A DNA stretch of 64,000 nucleotides from an uncultured Muribaculaceae bacterium (GTDB lineage: Bacteria; Bacteroidota; Bacteroidia; Bacteroidales; Muribaculaceae), in the NCBI GenBank assembly GCA_910586565.1, contig CAJUIT010000015.1, positions 1 to 64,000 on the forward strand, in the 5' to 3' direction. The notes beneath the pieces are model-generated. The model was not told where the DNA came from. It did not search any database and worked only from the letters and a program-made list of their open reading frames with translations. Position numbers and translations under genes: made by a program. Shown here one piece after another: positions 26,846 to 36,303 of this stretch; positions within the stretch are counted from its first letter, which is position 1, and each line of letters starts with the position of its first letter.

Positions 26846-27886
26846 ATGACAACATATAACCCGACAATGAATGGTGTTAACGCCGCCGGCCGAGATGAAG
26901 GGCTCGACCTCATTTGCGGATTGCTGATTGTGCACATGATAATAGGGCATATATCTCTGATGGCTGGTGTAAATTATGCACTATGGAAGGTGTTGTTTTT
27001 CTTTATGCCCTGGTTCTTTTTCAAAGCAGGAATGCATCACAGGGCTGTGCCGTTGAAACAATGCCTGATATCATCTGCCAAACGACTGCTTGTTCCGTTT
27101 GCGGTGTTCTCATTGTTGGGCGAAGCGGTTCGTTTGATTGGGGTGTGGAAATCGGGCGGAAGTTTGGATATATCTCAGTTAGTGATTATTCCGGTAGCAG
27201 GAATTTTGAAAAACGGCTCTGTGGCTGGCAATTTACCTTTGTGGTTTCTGCTCACACTTTTCTTGGTGAAAGCGGTGTTCAATATTTTGGTCAACAAAAA
27301 GGGGCCGGTTGTCGGAGTAATGACGATGGCATTCATAGCTGCGACAATTGCAAACTTTGCAAATGGCGAGCTGCCGCTCTATTGTGAAAATTTTCTTTCA
27401 GGAATGGGATTCTATTCTGCCGGTTATCTGTTGAAACAACGCCAATATTCCAAACTGTGGTTCGGACTGTCGGTTGCTGTGGTTGGTGCGATTGCATTGT
27501 TCTGCCCGGCATCGGTCGACATGCGCACAAACAACACGGCGACAGGGATTTATTGGGTGTGGATTATCTATTGTCTGGGGGGTATTGTGATGATTGACAA
27601 TTTGGCGCGTCTCTACCCCCCCCACAAGTCGCTAATTACCAGCATATTACAACATGTAGGCCGATATTCCATGAGCTATTATGTGCTGCATTGGGTTGTG
27701 ATGGTGATAGTAACAGTGGCTCTTACAGGTTTGATTCCGACAACCGGATGGATCTATTGGGTTTGCATGACTGTGGCATGCCTGTGTGTGCTGCCTGTGG
27801 CTGACTATCTGATAATGAAATATATTCCCGCAGCAACAGGAATGAAACCAGCCATCCGAAAACGTTCACAATTGTGTAAGCAATGA
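26846..27886 (+). CDS. Acyltransferase family 3 membrane protein
   Basis: A 346-residue membrane acyltransferase, likely O-acetylating the glycan. The family opening GLDLICGLLIVHMIIGH (about 19-35) carries the conserved His, and about ten hydrophobic segments follow. Its stop overlaps the next glycosyltransferase by 4 nt. First of three such proteins in the locus. Confidence 0.85.
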   Translation: MTTYNPTMNGVNAAGRDEGLDLICGLLIVHMIIGHISLMAGVNYALWKVLFFFMPWFFFKAGMHHRAVPLKQCLISSAKRLLVPFAVFSLLGEAVRLIGVWKSGGSLDISQLVIIPVAGILKNGSVAGNLPLWFLLTLFLVKAVFNILVNKKGPVVGVMTMAFIAATIANFANGELPLYCENFLSGMGFYSAGYLLKQRQYSKLWFGLSVAVVGAIALFCPASVDMRTNNTATGIYWVWIIYCLGGIVMIDNLARLYPPHKSLITSILQHVGRYSMSYYVLHWVVMVIVTVALTGLIPTTGWIYWVCMTVACLCVLPVADYLIMKYIPAATGMKPAIRKRSQLCKQ

Positions 27887-29028
27887 AGGAAATAACAGTT
27901 TACAGCAACGGCGATTCACACGACCTCACAACGTGGAGCAATGTGCCCTATCTGTTTTGCCGCGCCCTCGAAAAAAAGGGTATTAGGGTGAACCGGGTGA
28001 ACATTGCCGCCAATAAAGGACTGAACCGTTGGTTCAACACATTGTTCTACTATCTGTTTAGAAAATTGCTGAAACGCAAATCAAGTCCTACATTTTACCG
28101 CACGTGGTTTCACCGGGCGCTGATTAACCGACGGCTGAAGAAAGCAGCCGCAGCATTTCCCAGTTCGGAAATGAATCTGTTTCTCAGTTATCTGTTTATA
28201 AACCAATTTTCAGATAAGCCGAACGTGCTGTGGTGTGACTGGACCGACCGTGTGTCAATCGAACGCATGGGGCGTAATCCACAGTGGTTTGAAACGGCCT
28301 CGTTGGCTCATGAAGACAGGGTGATTGCCAAAGCCGATTTGCTCTACACGATGTTTCCGGTGTGCAAACAACACATGGAAGATTTATATGGCCGGGAGTT
28401 CCGTTATCTCAACCGCAATGTAATCAACACGGTTTACGATGGCGAATGGGACCTTAAAGAAAGCGCCGAGACACGGTACCGATCAAACAACGTACTTTTC
28501 ATTGGAAATCACAGATATCGCGCGGGGGCGGAAAAGCTCATTGCCTCATGTAGGGAACTCCGAAAGAACCATCCCGATTTGAAGCTACATATTATCGGAA
28601 TGACCGGAACTGAACTCAGTTTGTCGGATAACGATGATTGGATTAAATGTCACGGCTACTTGCGCAAGGACAATGCCTCGGAGCGTGAAGTGTACTACTC
28701 TCTGCTACTCGACGCCAAAGTGTTCGTGAATCCGTCGAAACAATGGGGCGGCTACAGCAGCACGGTTGAAGCGATGTTCTACGGATGCCCGGTGGTAGTC
28801 TCCCCATACGAGGATTTCGTAGCCAATTTCGGAAACGACATAAAATTCGGCATGTATCTCAGAGACGAATCAGCATCGCTCACCAACCTGCTGGAAAAGA
28901 TTCTCTCATTGCCGCGTGAGACCTATTCCCAGATGGCCGAAGCGGCTCATTCCACTGTAGCCGATTACACATGGGACAACTATGTGACTCACTTTCTCGC
29001 TGACATTGAGAATGCTATGCAGAAATAA
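27883..29028 (+). CDS. Glycosyltransferase, GT4-like (GT-B fold)
   Basis: A 381-residue protein. The N-terminal half is atypical (TVYSNGDSHDLTTWSNVPYL), but the C-terminal half has NVLFIGNHRYRAGAEKL, LHIIGMTG and VFVNPSKQWGGYSSTVEAMFYGCPVVVSP, a GT-B donor-binding region with the Glu of the EX7E-like motif. Starts in a 4-nt overlap with the acyltransferase gene. Sugar specificity unknown. Confidence 0.8.
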   Translation: MKEITVYSNGDSHDLTTWSNVPYLFCRALEKKGIRVNRVNIAANKGLNRWFNTLFYYLFRKLLKRKSSPTFYRTWFHRALINRRLKKAAAAFPSSEMNLFLSYLFINQFSDKPNVLWCDWTDRVSIERMGRNPQWFETASLAHEDRVIAKADLLYTMFPVCKQHMEDLYGREFRYLNRNVINTVYDGEWDLKESAETRYRSNNVLFIGNHRYRAGAEKLIASCRELRKNHPDLKLHIIGMTGTELSLSDNDDWIKCHGYLRKDNASEREVYYSLLLDAKVFVNPSKQWGGYSSTVEAMFYGCPVVVSPYEDFVANFGNDIKFGMYLRDESASLTNLLEKILSLPRETYSQMAEAAHSTVADYTWDNYVTHFLADIENAMQK

Positions 29029-29046
29029 CACCTTTTGAATGCAGAT

Positions 29047-29145
29047 ATGGCAAACAGCATTGTTAAGCCCAAAGTGGCGATGATTATCCCTTATTTCGGG
29101 AAAGTTGGTGAATGCATTTGGAACATCTTAATACTTAAGAAATAA
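29047..29145 (+). pseudogene. Remnant of a DUF6625-like gene
   Basis: A 32-codon frame. Residues 9-19 (KVAMIIPYFGK) match the opening of the DUF6625-like gene at 35369 (QICIILPYFGK), then similarity stops and a TAA follows. It lies in a 180-nt gap between two glycosyltransferase genes. The simplest reading is the 5' stump of a deleted gene; a functional 32-residue peptide is unlikely. Confidence 0.55.
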
Positions 29146-29208
29146 ACATTTCTCCCTCAATTACAGATAGGACCGTCTACCTAATCGTACACATAAACAA
29201 TAGTTGAT

Positions 29209-30300
29209 ATGCGAATCTGTTTCATTCTGCCGCATCCGGCCAACGGACCCACAGGGGGATATAAGGTTGTGCTGGAGTATGCCAACCGGTTGGTAGCCGA
29301 CGGAGTGCGTGTGGATATTGTTTATTCAGGCTCTATATTTTGGGCTCAGAAGCCTATGCGACAGAAGTTGACGAATATAGTGAGGTATATGCAGCACCTC
29401 CTGAATGGTTTTTCCTGCCGCCGGTGGTTCAATCTCGACCACAGGGTCGAGGAGCATCTCACGCTGTCGATGAACTATCGCCACATGCCTAAAGCCGACC
29501 GATACGTTGCCACATCACCCTATACCGCATGGTATTTGAACGAATATCCGGTTGAATCGAACAAAAAATTCTATCTGATTCAGGATTATGAAGATTGGGG
29601 ACCCGGGCTGCACAAAATACTTTTAGACACTTACCACATGCCGTTGCAGAAGATCGTAATCTCGCAATGGCTTAAACAGCTGCTTGAATCACACAAAGAG
29701 AATGCAATCTTAATCCCTAATGGGTTTGATTTCAAATATTTCACACTAAAAAAGTCCATTGAGAACCGCAAGTCGAATGTGGTTGCCATGCTATATCATG
29801 AAATGGAACGAAAAGACTGTGCAACAGCTTTTAAAGCTTTGGAGATTGTGAAACGGAAATATCCCGAGCTACGTGTGAATATTTTCGGAACGCCCGAACG
29901 CCCTGCGAAGTTGCCTGAATGGTATGATTACGTGCAGCGCCCCGACAAAGATACTCACAACCGCATTTACAACGAAGCTGCCGTATTCGTGGCCTCCAGC
30001 AAAACCGAAGGGTGGGGGCTCACTGTTGGAGAGGCCATGATTTGCGGCGCGGCAGTTGCATGCACCGATATCGACGGATATCGGGAGATGGTCACCGATA
30101 ACAAAACCGGGCTGCTTTCTCCAGTGGGAGATGCCGAAGCATTAGCCGCCAATATAATCAAGTTGCTCGATGACCGGCACTTTCGTGAACGCATAGCTAC
30201 GGCAGCATTGGAAAACATCCACAAGTTTACATGGGAGGAATCCTACAAAAAACTGCGACAAGTGCTTATGCTGCCTGAACCTGTCGAAACACAACGATGA
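29209..30300 (+). CDS. Glycosyltransferase family 4
   Basis: A 363-residue GT-B enzyme. The N-terminal RICFILPHPANGPTGGYKVVLEYANRL holds the acceptor-side glycine loop. NVVAMLYHEMERKDCATAFKAL starts the donor domain, and SSKTEGWGLTVGEAMICGAAVACTD (about 265-289) is the EX7E motif region. It overlaps the next gene by 4 nt. Confidence 0.9.
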   Translation: MRICFILPHPANGPTGGYKVVLEYANRLVADGVRVDIVYSGSIFWAQKPMRQKLTNIVRYMQHLLNGFSCRRWFNLDHRVEEHLTLSMNYRHMPKADRYVATSPYTAWYLNEYPVESNKKFYLIQDYEDWGPGLHKILLDTYHMPLQKIVISQWLKQLLESHKENAILIPNGFDFKYFTLKKSIENRKSNVVAMLYHEMERKDCATAFKALEIVKRKYPELRVNIFGTPERPAKLPEWYDYVQRPDKDTHNRIYNEAAVFVASSKTEGWGLTVGEAMICGAAVACTDIDGYREMVTDNKTGLLSPVGDAEALAANIIKLLDDRHFRERIATAALENIHKFTWEESYKKLRQVLMLPEPVETQR

Positions 30301-32162
30301 TTATGAAACTTGCTACTTTCGACATTTTTGACACAACTTTACTGCGCCGATGCGGAAAACCAGAGGAGGTGTTCCTGCTCACCGGCCAACGCTTGTTTCC
30401 CGACAACAAAGCCTGTGCTGAAGCCTTCGCCATCTGGCGCAAGGGGTTGAGAGGACAAACGTTGACTGAGATGTATTCCCCCGACAGGTGCGCCGGCATG
30501 GGGCAAATCCCGCAGTCGGCGTTGATGGAGGCGGAATTGGCAACCGAAAGCGATATGCTCACAGTCAATCCGGCCGTGAAAAAACGCATTGATAAATGCC
30601 GCAAAGAAGGTTACTCAATTAAGTTTCTGAGCGACATGTATCTGCCGTCGGAGTTTCTGGCACAAGTGTTGCGCAGGGAGGGGTGCATGACCGATGATGA
30701 TGAAGTGATTGTGTCGTGTGAATGGAACGCGCGAAAAGATGACGGAACACTCTACGATAAAGTGCGCCTTAAGCTCGCCCCGAAAGAATGGATTCACCAC
30801 GGCGACCACCCGCACAGCGATGTGAAAATGGCACACAAAAAGCGAGTCATCACCGGGCAGGTTTTCACCCCGTTCACACCTGTTGAATCGTTGTGGATGA
30901 AAGCGTCGTCGCAATCGCGCAACGGAGAGGTAACGCGCCGACTTGCAGGAATTTGCCGCAACGTCAGACTTAAAGCCGGCAACTCTCCCCAAACAATTCT
31001 GGCAGCCGATTTCATAGCTCCGCTCTACATCCCCTACGTGGCGTTTGTGCTTGAACAAGCACGAAGCATGGGGTTGAAGGATTTATATTTCCTCTCACGC
31101 GACAGCTACATACTTTATCGCATCGCGCAGCAACTGCCCCACGACGGCATTGAGCTGCACTATCTTTTTGTGTCGCGCAAATCACTCACGCTCCCCTATC
31201 TTTGCAACAGCGGCCGCGATGGCTTCATGGCTATTGCCGAGCACAACACCCTGAAAGGTAAGAAAGTAACCGGATTGCTCAAGCAACTCCACACATCGCG
31301 CGAAGAACTGAACTCATTGCACGGCATAACGTTCGATTATGAACGAATCACATCCGCTGCACAGCAGGATGACTTCCTTTCAAAAATATTCGATGGTCAG
31401 TTTAGCCTCACAATGCAGCAAAAAGGTGAGGCTCAACTCAACACGCTGCTGAAATATTTCTCTCAAGAGGGATTGCTCACAACCCAAGCGGCAGGAATGG
31501 TAGATGTAGGATGGATGGGAAGTTCCCGCCTGATGATTAACAGCATCCTGCACCACGCTGGAGCAAAGGAAGTAGATTTCTTCTATCTGGGTGTGCGTGG
31601 CGATGTGTTCCCCCCTTCGGCCGGCAACTACACAACGTTCTTTATGCCTGGACAACTCGACACCAATGCCACAGCACTAATAGAGAACTATTTCTCGGTG
31701 TCGCCCTATCCAACCACCACCGGATACGCTGAAGTGGAAAGCGGAAAAATAGAGCCGGTTTTCCCTCACGGTAAAAAATATAACTACAATTTTGTCGTTG
31801 AAACCAATGTGGAGGTAGCCACCGCCATTACAAATGAAATGAAATGTCTCGGCGTTCCATTCACCGGCAACACTCTTTTCCAATGGGCAAAGCTATCCAT
31901 CGACACAATCGCCGACGTAGCTGTCGCTGTTGATTTTTCTCCGCTTGAACAGGTTGACCTCTTCGACGGCACCCCCACGGTGAAACATCTGTCGGCACTG
32001 GAGCTTGTGAAACTATTGCTGCTTGGCGACCACATAACAGCTTTCGACAAGGGAAGTCTCGCGCTCACCCTCGGGCATGGCGCAACGACACGGTTGTGGC
32101 CGTTGCAACGGCTCACATCGCGCCTGCGAACCGCCATCTACCGTCGCTTCATCCTCCGTTAA
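30297..32162 (+). CDS. HAD-superfamily protein, COG5610-like
   Basis: A 621-residue protein. The N-terminal 200 residues are HAD-like: ATFDIFDTTLLRR gives the first Asp motif, IKFLSDMYLP motif II, and WIHHGDHPHSDVKMAHK the last motif. The remaining 400 residues (LYFLSRDSYILYRIA, GMVDVGWMGSSRLM) form a second domain common in these large glycan-locus proteins. The substrate is unknown; a phosphatase or nucleotide-sugar role is possible. An alternative ATG two codons in exists. Start overlaps the upstream stop by 4 nt. Confidence 0.75.
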   Translation: MIMKLATFDIFDTTLLRRCGKPEEVFLLTGQRLFPDNKACAEAFAIWRKGLRGQTLTEMYSPDRCAGMGQIPQSALMEAELATESDMLTVNPAVKKRIDKCRKEGYSIKFLSDMYLPSEFLAQVLRREGCMTDDDEVIVSCEWNARKDDGTLYDKVRLKLAPKEWIHHGDHPHSDVKMAHKKRVITGQVFTPFTPVESLWMKASSQSRNGEVTRRLAGICRNVRLKAGNSPQTILAADFIAPLYIPYVAFVLEQARSMGLKDLYFLSRDSYILYRIAQQLPHDGIELHYLFVSRKSLTLPYLCNSGRDGFMAIAEHNTLKGKKVTGLLKQLHTSREELNSLHGITFDYERITSAAQQDDFLSKIFDGQFSLTMQQKGEAQLNTLLKYFSQEGLLTTQAAGMVDVGWMGSSRLMINSILHHAGAKEVDFFYLGVRGDVFPPSAGNYTTFFMPGQLDTNATALIENYFSVSPYPTTTGYAEVESGKIEPVFPHGKKYNYNFVVETNVEVATAITNEMKCLGVPFTGNTLFQWAKLSIDTIADVAVAVDFSPLEQVDLFDGTPTVKHLSALELVKLLLLGDHITAFDKGSLALTLGHGATTRLWPLQRLTSRLRTAIYRRFILR

Positions 32163-32200
32163 GCACCGACATCACTCAATTCGTTCCAATAAGAATTCAC

Positions 32201-33061
32201 ATGACTACCGTTCCGGTAATTCTTCTCAACTATAACTCATCGGCCGATTGCCGCAAGTGCGTGGGCTTTCTGAAACTACAGAAAGGTGTTGAACTTGAAA
32301 TCATAATCGTTGACAACGCATCAGACGAAGCCGACCGCAAAGCGGTTGAAGCTCTTTGTGCTGAAACCGGTAGCACTTTTCTCCCAGTCAGCTCCAACCG
32401 TGGCTACAACGCCGGTAACAACGTGGGACTGCGCTATGCCGCCGAAAAGGGCTATGAATATGCCCTTATCGCAAACCCCGACATGGAGTTCCCCGACGAA
32501 AACTATGTGGCAGCCTTGGTGAATGAGTTGAAGATGCATCCCGAAGCTGTGGTTGCAGGCTCAGATATCGTTTCACCCGAAGGAAAACATCAGAGCCCGA
32601 TGAAACGCGATGGCGGATGGAAAAGCTCTTTCGGATGGATTAAAGACATCACGGGAAAGAAAACAGTGTCAGCCGAGGCCGATGATTACATCGACAATTG
32701 GCCAACAAGCCATTACTGCTCAAAAGTGTCGGGGTGTTGCCTGTTGCTTTCGCTACCATTCATTAAATCAATCGGATTTTTTGATGAGAATGTGTTTCTC
32801 TACTGTGAAGAAGCAATTTTGTCGCGACAGGTGGAGAATGCGGGACGCAAAATGTTCTACACATCCAACCTTCAGGCTATCCACCGACATATTTCCAATG
32901 CCAAAGGTGACCCGGTCAAGCGCTTTAACCATTGGCGAAAATCACGTTTATATTACATCAACATATATAGCGGTGACCACTTTGCCGGACGCCTGATTGC
33001 ATCGCTGTCAATGTGGTTGTATTGTGCTTTAATGAAAGCCTATTTCAAATCAAAAAAATGA
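32201..33061 (+). CDS. Glycosyltransferase family 2, rhamnosyltransferase-like
   Basis: A 286-residue GT2. VPVILLNYNSSADCRKCVGFL opens the fold, EIIIVDNASDE follows, YNAGNNVGLRYA and YALIANPDMEF give the NPD metal motif typical of rhamnosyltransferase-like GT2 enzymes, and VSGCCLLLSL/FFDENVFLYCEE are in the C-terminal part. Given the dTDP-rhamnose genes in the locus, rhamnose is a plausible donor. The start at 32201 was chosen because upstream codons are not conserved. The stop overlaps the next gene. Confidence 0.88.
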   Translation: MTTVPVILLNYNSSADCRKCVGFLKLQKGVELEIIIVDNASDEADRKAVEALCAETGSTFLPVSSNRGYNAGNNVGLRYAAEKGYEYALIANPDMEFPDENYVAALVNELKMHPEAVVAGSDIVSPEGKHQSPMKRDGGWKSSFGWIKDITGKKTVSAEADDYIDNWPTSHYCSKVSGCCLLLSLPFIKSIGFFDENVFLYCEEAILSRQVENAGRKMFYTSNLQAIHRHISNAKGDPVKRFNHWRKSRLYYINIYSGDHFAGRLIASLSMWLYCALMKAYFKSKK

Positions 33062-34056
33062 AAGAGCGCTTAAGATATCTCGATATCTCCAAGGGAATCG
33101 CAATTATTTGCATCGTTCTGTTGCACTACGACAACGGTGTAATTCCGCTGCGAGCCAATGTTTTCATAGGATCGTTCATGATTTCGCTGTTCTACGTCAC
33201 CGCCGGATGGCTCGACAGCATGAAACCGTCACAAACCCCGTTCAAAACTTTTTTATCGCGACGTTGGAAACAACTCGGTGTGCCCTATCTTTGGTGGACA
33301 GCACTGATTCTTGCATTTGATTGTATTTTGTGGGCATGCGGTTACTACAACACATATTTCATAGGCCGTGAAGTATATAAATCCGTCGTTCTGCGAGGAA
33401 TTGGAACGTTGTGGTTTTTACCGGCTCTGTTCGGGGGCGAAATTCTATGGTATTTCGTGCGTAAACAACATAAGATTTGGCCTATTCTGATTTTATTAGC
33501 TGTAGCCGTAGTTTACAACTTTTATTACTACCGCCTCACAGGCAAATACACCGAAAATATCCATAAAATAATTTCTGCACCATTCCAGACACTTTTAAAT
33601 ATTCTTTCGGCTTGGACAGGAATTTTGGGAGGATTCACACTCCATCGTCTGTTCACAAAAGCAAAAGGAAGCTCTCGGCCAAAGTATCTTTTAATCACAA
33701 CCGGAGCCGCATTTTGTATTGTGGCATATTTCTGCGCAAATTACTACCCGTTTCCTATCGGATGGGGATTGTTTGCACCTATATTGGGGCCGTTTGGCAT
33801 TATGCTTATCGTGATGGGAATTGAAGAATGGACTGTGTTCCGCTATTTCGACTTTTGGGGACGCCAGTCAATGGGCCTGATGGTCACACATTATTCATTC
33901 CTTATGGTAGTGTGTGAGCTCTTAAGCCTGTGGTGGCTCGGTACATCAAAATTAAAAGATTGGCCGGCAATAGGCTTTTTCGTAGCAACCATGATTGTGG
34001 AATACTTCGTGGTAAAATTCATCGCATCAAAAGCACCGAAACTTTTAGGAAAATAA
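33058..34056 (+). CDS. Acyltransferase family 3 membrane protein
   Basis: A 332-residue membrane acyltransferase. LRYLDISKGIAIICIVLLHYDNG (about 4-26) is the family opening with the conserved His, followed by about ten hydrophobic segments and the LWFLPALFGGEIL segment. The ATG sits in a 4-nt overlap with the GT2 gene. Probably O-acylates the repeat unit. Confidence 0.87.
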   Translation: MKERLRYLDISKGIAIICIVLLHYDNGVIPLRANVFIGSFMISLFYVTAGWLDSMKPSQTPFKTFLSRRWKQLGVPYLWWTALILAFDCILWACGYYNTYFIGREVYKSVVLRGIGTLWFLPALFGGEILWYFVRKQHKIWPILILLAVAVVYNFYYYRLTGKYTENIHKIISAPFQTLLNILSAWTGILGGFTLHRLFTKAKGSSRPKYLLITTGAAFCIVAYFCANYYPFPIGWGLFAPILGPFGIMLIVMGIEEWTVFRYFDFWGRQSMGLMVTHYSFLMVVCELLSLWWLGTSKLKDWPAIGFFVATMIVEYFVVKFIASKAPKLLGK

Positions 34057-34066
34057 ACGCAAAATC

Positions 34067-35305
34067 ATGTCACGGGCAATATCAACCATTACACACTTTA
34101 TCGCAGGTTTTTTCAGCCTTAAAAACTACACTCTGCGCAACTACACGGCCTATCTGCTCGTGATTATGTGCATCCAGTACATCCCAATCGAATCACGCGC
34201 CGGCGTAAGCCCGGTGAAAGTGCTGACCATGGTGCTAACCCCACTTATTTTTCTTCGTTATTTCACACTCAACAAGGGTGTGTTTCTAACAGCCATCTAC
34301 GGACTATGGATTTTATTCTCTGCAAGCATAATAAATGAGGATAAATACCGCCCGAGCACCATTATCTACCTTTGGATGTTCCTCTTGACATATATGGCGT
34401 TCTATACCTTTATAAACAACCAGCGGGTCTTCACAATCAAATTTTTCATACGCTTTGTAAAAGGGTTTATAATGGTGCTGTTCTGCACATTGATTGTGCA
34501 GCAGGCTTTTCTTGTTATCGGAATAAAATATTTTCCGCTTATCAATCTATGTCAGATTCTTGATCGAGGAATCGGAGCGAACTCTTTATCATACGAGCCG
34601 TCATCGGCAGCCCGCACCTTTGCAGTGCTTTATTATGCCTATCTGAAATGCAACGAATACGTTAGTGGGAGAAAACTTTCATTTTTGGAACTTTTCAGAG
34701 GGGAGCATAAATCAACAACTTTGATGTTTCTATGGTCAATGCTCACCATGGGGAGTGGTACGGCTTTTATCTGCTTGGGCATTCTCTCACTTTACTTCAT
34801 GCGCGGAGCTTACACATTGCTTGCAATTCCAATTCTTGCAGGTGTGATTGCAGTTATGTCTTCTCTTGAAATCAAACAATTTGAACGTGCATACACTGTT
34901 ACAGAAGCTACTCTTGATGGAGAAGATGCTAATATCCGTGAAGCCGACGTTAGTGCATCAACACGAATTACCCCTATTCTAAACACTATTTACAAAATGG
35001 ACCTATCCAAAACAGAAACATGGGTTGGTGAAGGCACTGACACAGGCCTAAGCTACCGGGCAAGTGGCAAACGCCTGATGGGTGACATCAACGACTACGG
35101 TTTCATCGCATTCCTTTTATCACTGTGTTTGGTTTTCGGATGTGCGATAAGATTTTTCTCATTAGGCACAATCATGTTTTTTCTGGGGTTGGGCGGAAGT
35201 ACCAGTAACAACGCCTATGGATGGGGATTGCTTATGATTTTTACATGCGTTACATATTTCTACCACTTGAAACAAAAGAATCAACTACTAATTGAAGACG
35301 CATAG
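34067..35305 (+). CDS. Putative Wzy O-antigen/capsule polymerase
   Basis: A 412-residue membrane protein with about 10-11 hydrophobic segments and a large loop near residues 285-345 (ADVSASTRITPILNTIYKMD). The layout and SLSYEPSSAARTF are typical of Wzy-like polymerases that join flipped repeat units. No other Wzy candidate exists in the locus, and Wzx is upstream. Wzy proteins are poorly conserved, so the call rests on topology and context. Confidence 0.7.
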   Translation: MSRAISTITHFIAGFFSLKNYTLRNYTAYLLVIMCIQYIPIESRAGVSPVKVLTMVLTPLIFLRYFTLNKGVFLTAIYGLWILFSASIINEDKYRPSTIIYLWMFLLTYMAFYTFINNQRVFTIKFFIRFVKGFIMVLFCTLIVQQAFLVIGIKYFPLINLCQILDRGIGANSLSYEPSSAARTFAVLYYAYLKCNEYVSGRKLSFLELFRGEHKSTTLMFLWSMLTMGSGTAFICLGILSLYFMRGAYTLLAIPILAGVIAVMSSLEIKQFERAYTVTEATLDGEDANIREADVSASTRITPILNTIYKMDLSKTETWVGEGTDTGLSYRASGKRLMGDINDYGFIAFLLSLCLVFGCAIRFFSLGTIMFFLGLGGSTSNNAYGWGLLMIFTCVTYFYHLKQKNQLLIEDA

Positions 35306-35368
35306 ACGTTGATTTGGATGCTGATTATCTTTATTTTTTTAATAATCTCATAACAAGAATTCTCCATC

Positions 35369-36303
35369 ATGCAGATTTGCATCATTCTTCCTTATTTTGG
35401 AAAACTACCGGATATATTTCCATTTTTTTTACAGTCATGCTACTACAATAAAAACTTTGACTTTCTCATTTTCACTGACCAGGATTTGAAAAGTCATGCA
35501 AATGTGACAGTAGTGAACATGCCGTGGGAGAATTTCGTTAAGCATGTTCAATCAAAATTTGATTTTCCAATAGCCTTAGAGTCTCCCTATAAACTCTGTG
35601 ATTTCAAACCGGCCTACGGACACATCTTTGGAGATTGGTTAAAAAAATATGACTTCTGGGGGCATTGCGATTGCGACCTTATTTGGGGGAATCTTTCACC
35701 ATTAATTGATTTTTGTGAAAAAGGGGTTGACAGAATTGGAGAATATGGTCATCTAATTTTGTATAAAAACACCAATGAAGTAAACAATTGGTTTCGCTTG
35801 CTAAAGAGTGTAAGGGTTCCATCTCATCGACATGTTTTTTCAACTGCTGCTTCATTTAGTTTCGATGAATTTGCAGGAATGAATGTGCTGGTTACAGAAA
35901 ACAAAAAAAACACAGCAACCCCTCGTCTTTTCGATGATATAATATTTTACAGTAAAACTCTTTTTTCACGGCGGAATATTTGTCGACAGCGAACATCCCA
36001 TAGAAAAGCCGCATTCTATAAATATAACCACGGAGTTTTAGAACGATACGTAGATTGTGGGGGGGTAACTTGTTGACAGACAACTCATTATACATCCACC
36101 TGCAAAAGCGAAGAATGCAAATTTCTACATCTGTCACCTCAAAATTTGCAATTATCCCTAACGAAATTATAGATATAAACAAATACGATGATAATAGCTT
36201 GCTTAACCTGTCGAAACCTCCTTTTATTGACTTTAAATATTGGAGAATGATATTAAAAAGCAAAATGATAACCATCATCTCTAAATTACGGAAATGGATT
36301 TGA
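35369..36303 (+). pseudogene. DUF6625-like gene broken by frameshifts
   Basis: The first frame runs 35369-36076 (CIILPYFGKLPDIFPFFLQS, FKPAYGHIFGDWLKKYDFWGHCDCD) and stops after a G7 run at 36059-36065. The next frame (36055-36303) continues with SLYIHLQKRRMQ. One extra G would join them. Within 35964-36017 another frame reads HGGIFVDSEHPIEKPHS, which looks more protein-like than the Arg-rich frame in register there, hinting at two more indels, the first near a T6 run (35961-35966). The intact family is about 300 residues and glycan-linked. It is AT-rich. Decay is likeliest; phase variation or sequence error cannot be excluded. Confidence 0.65.
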
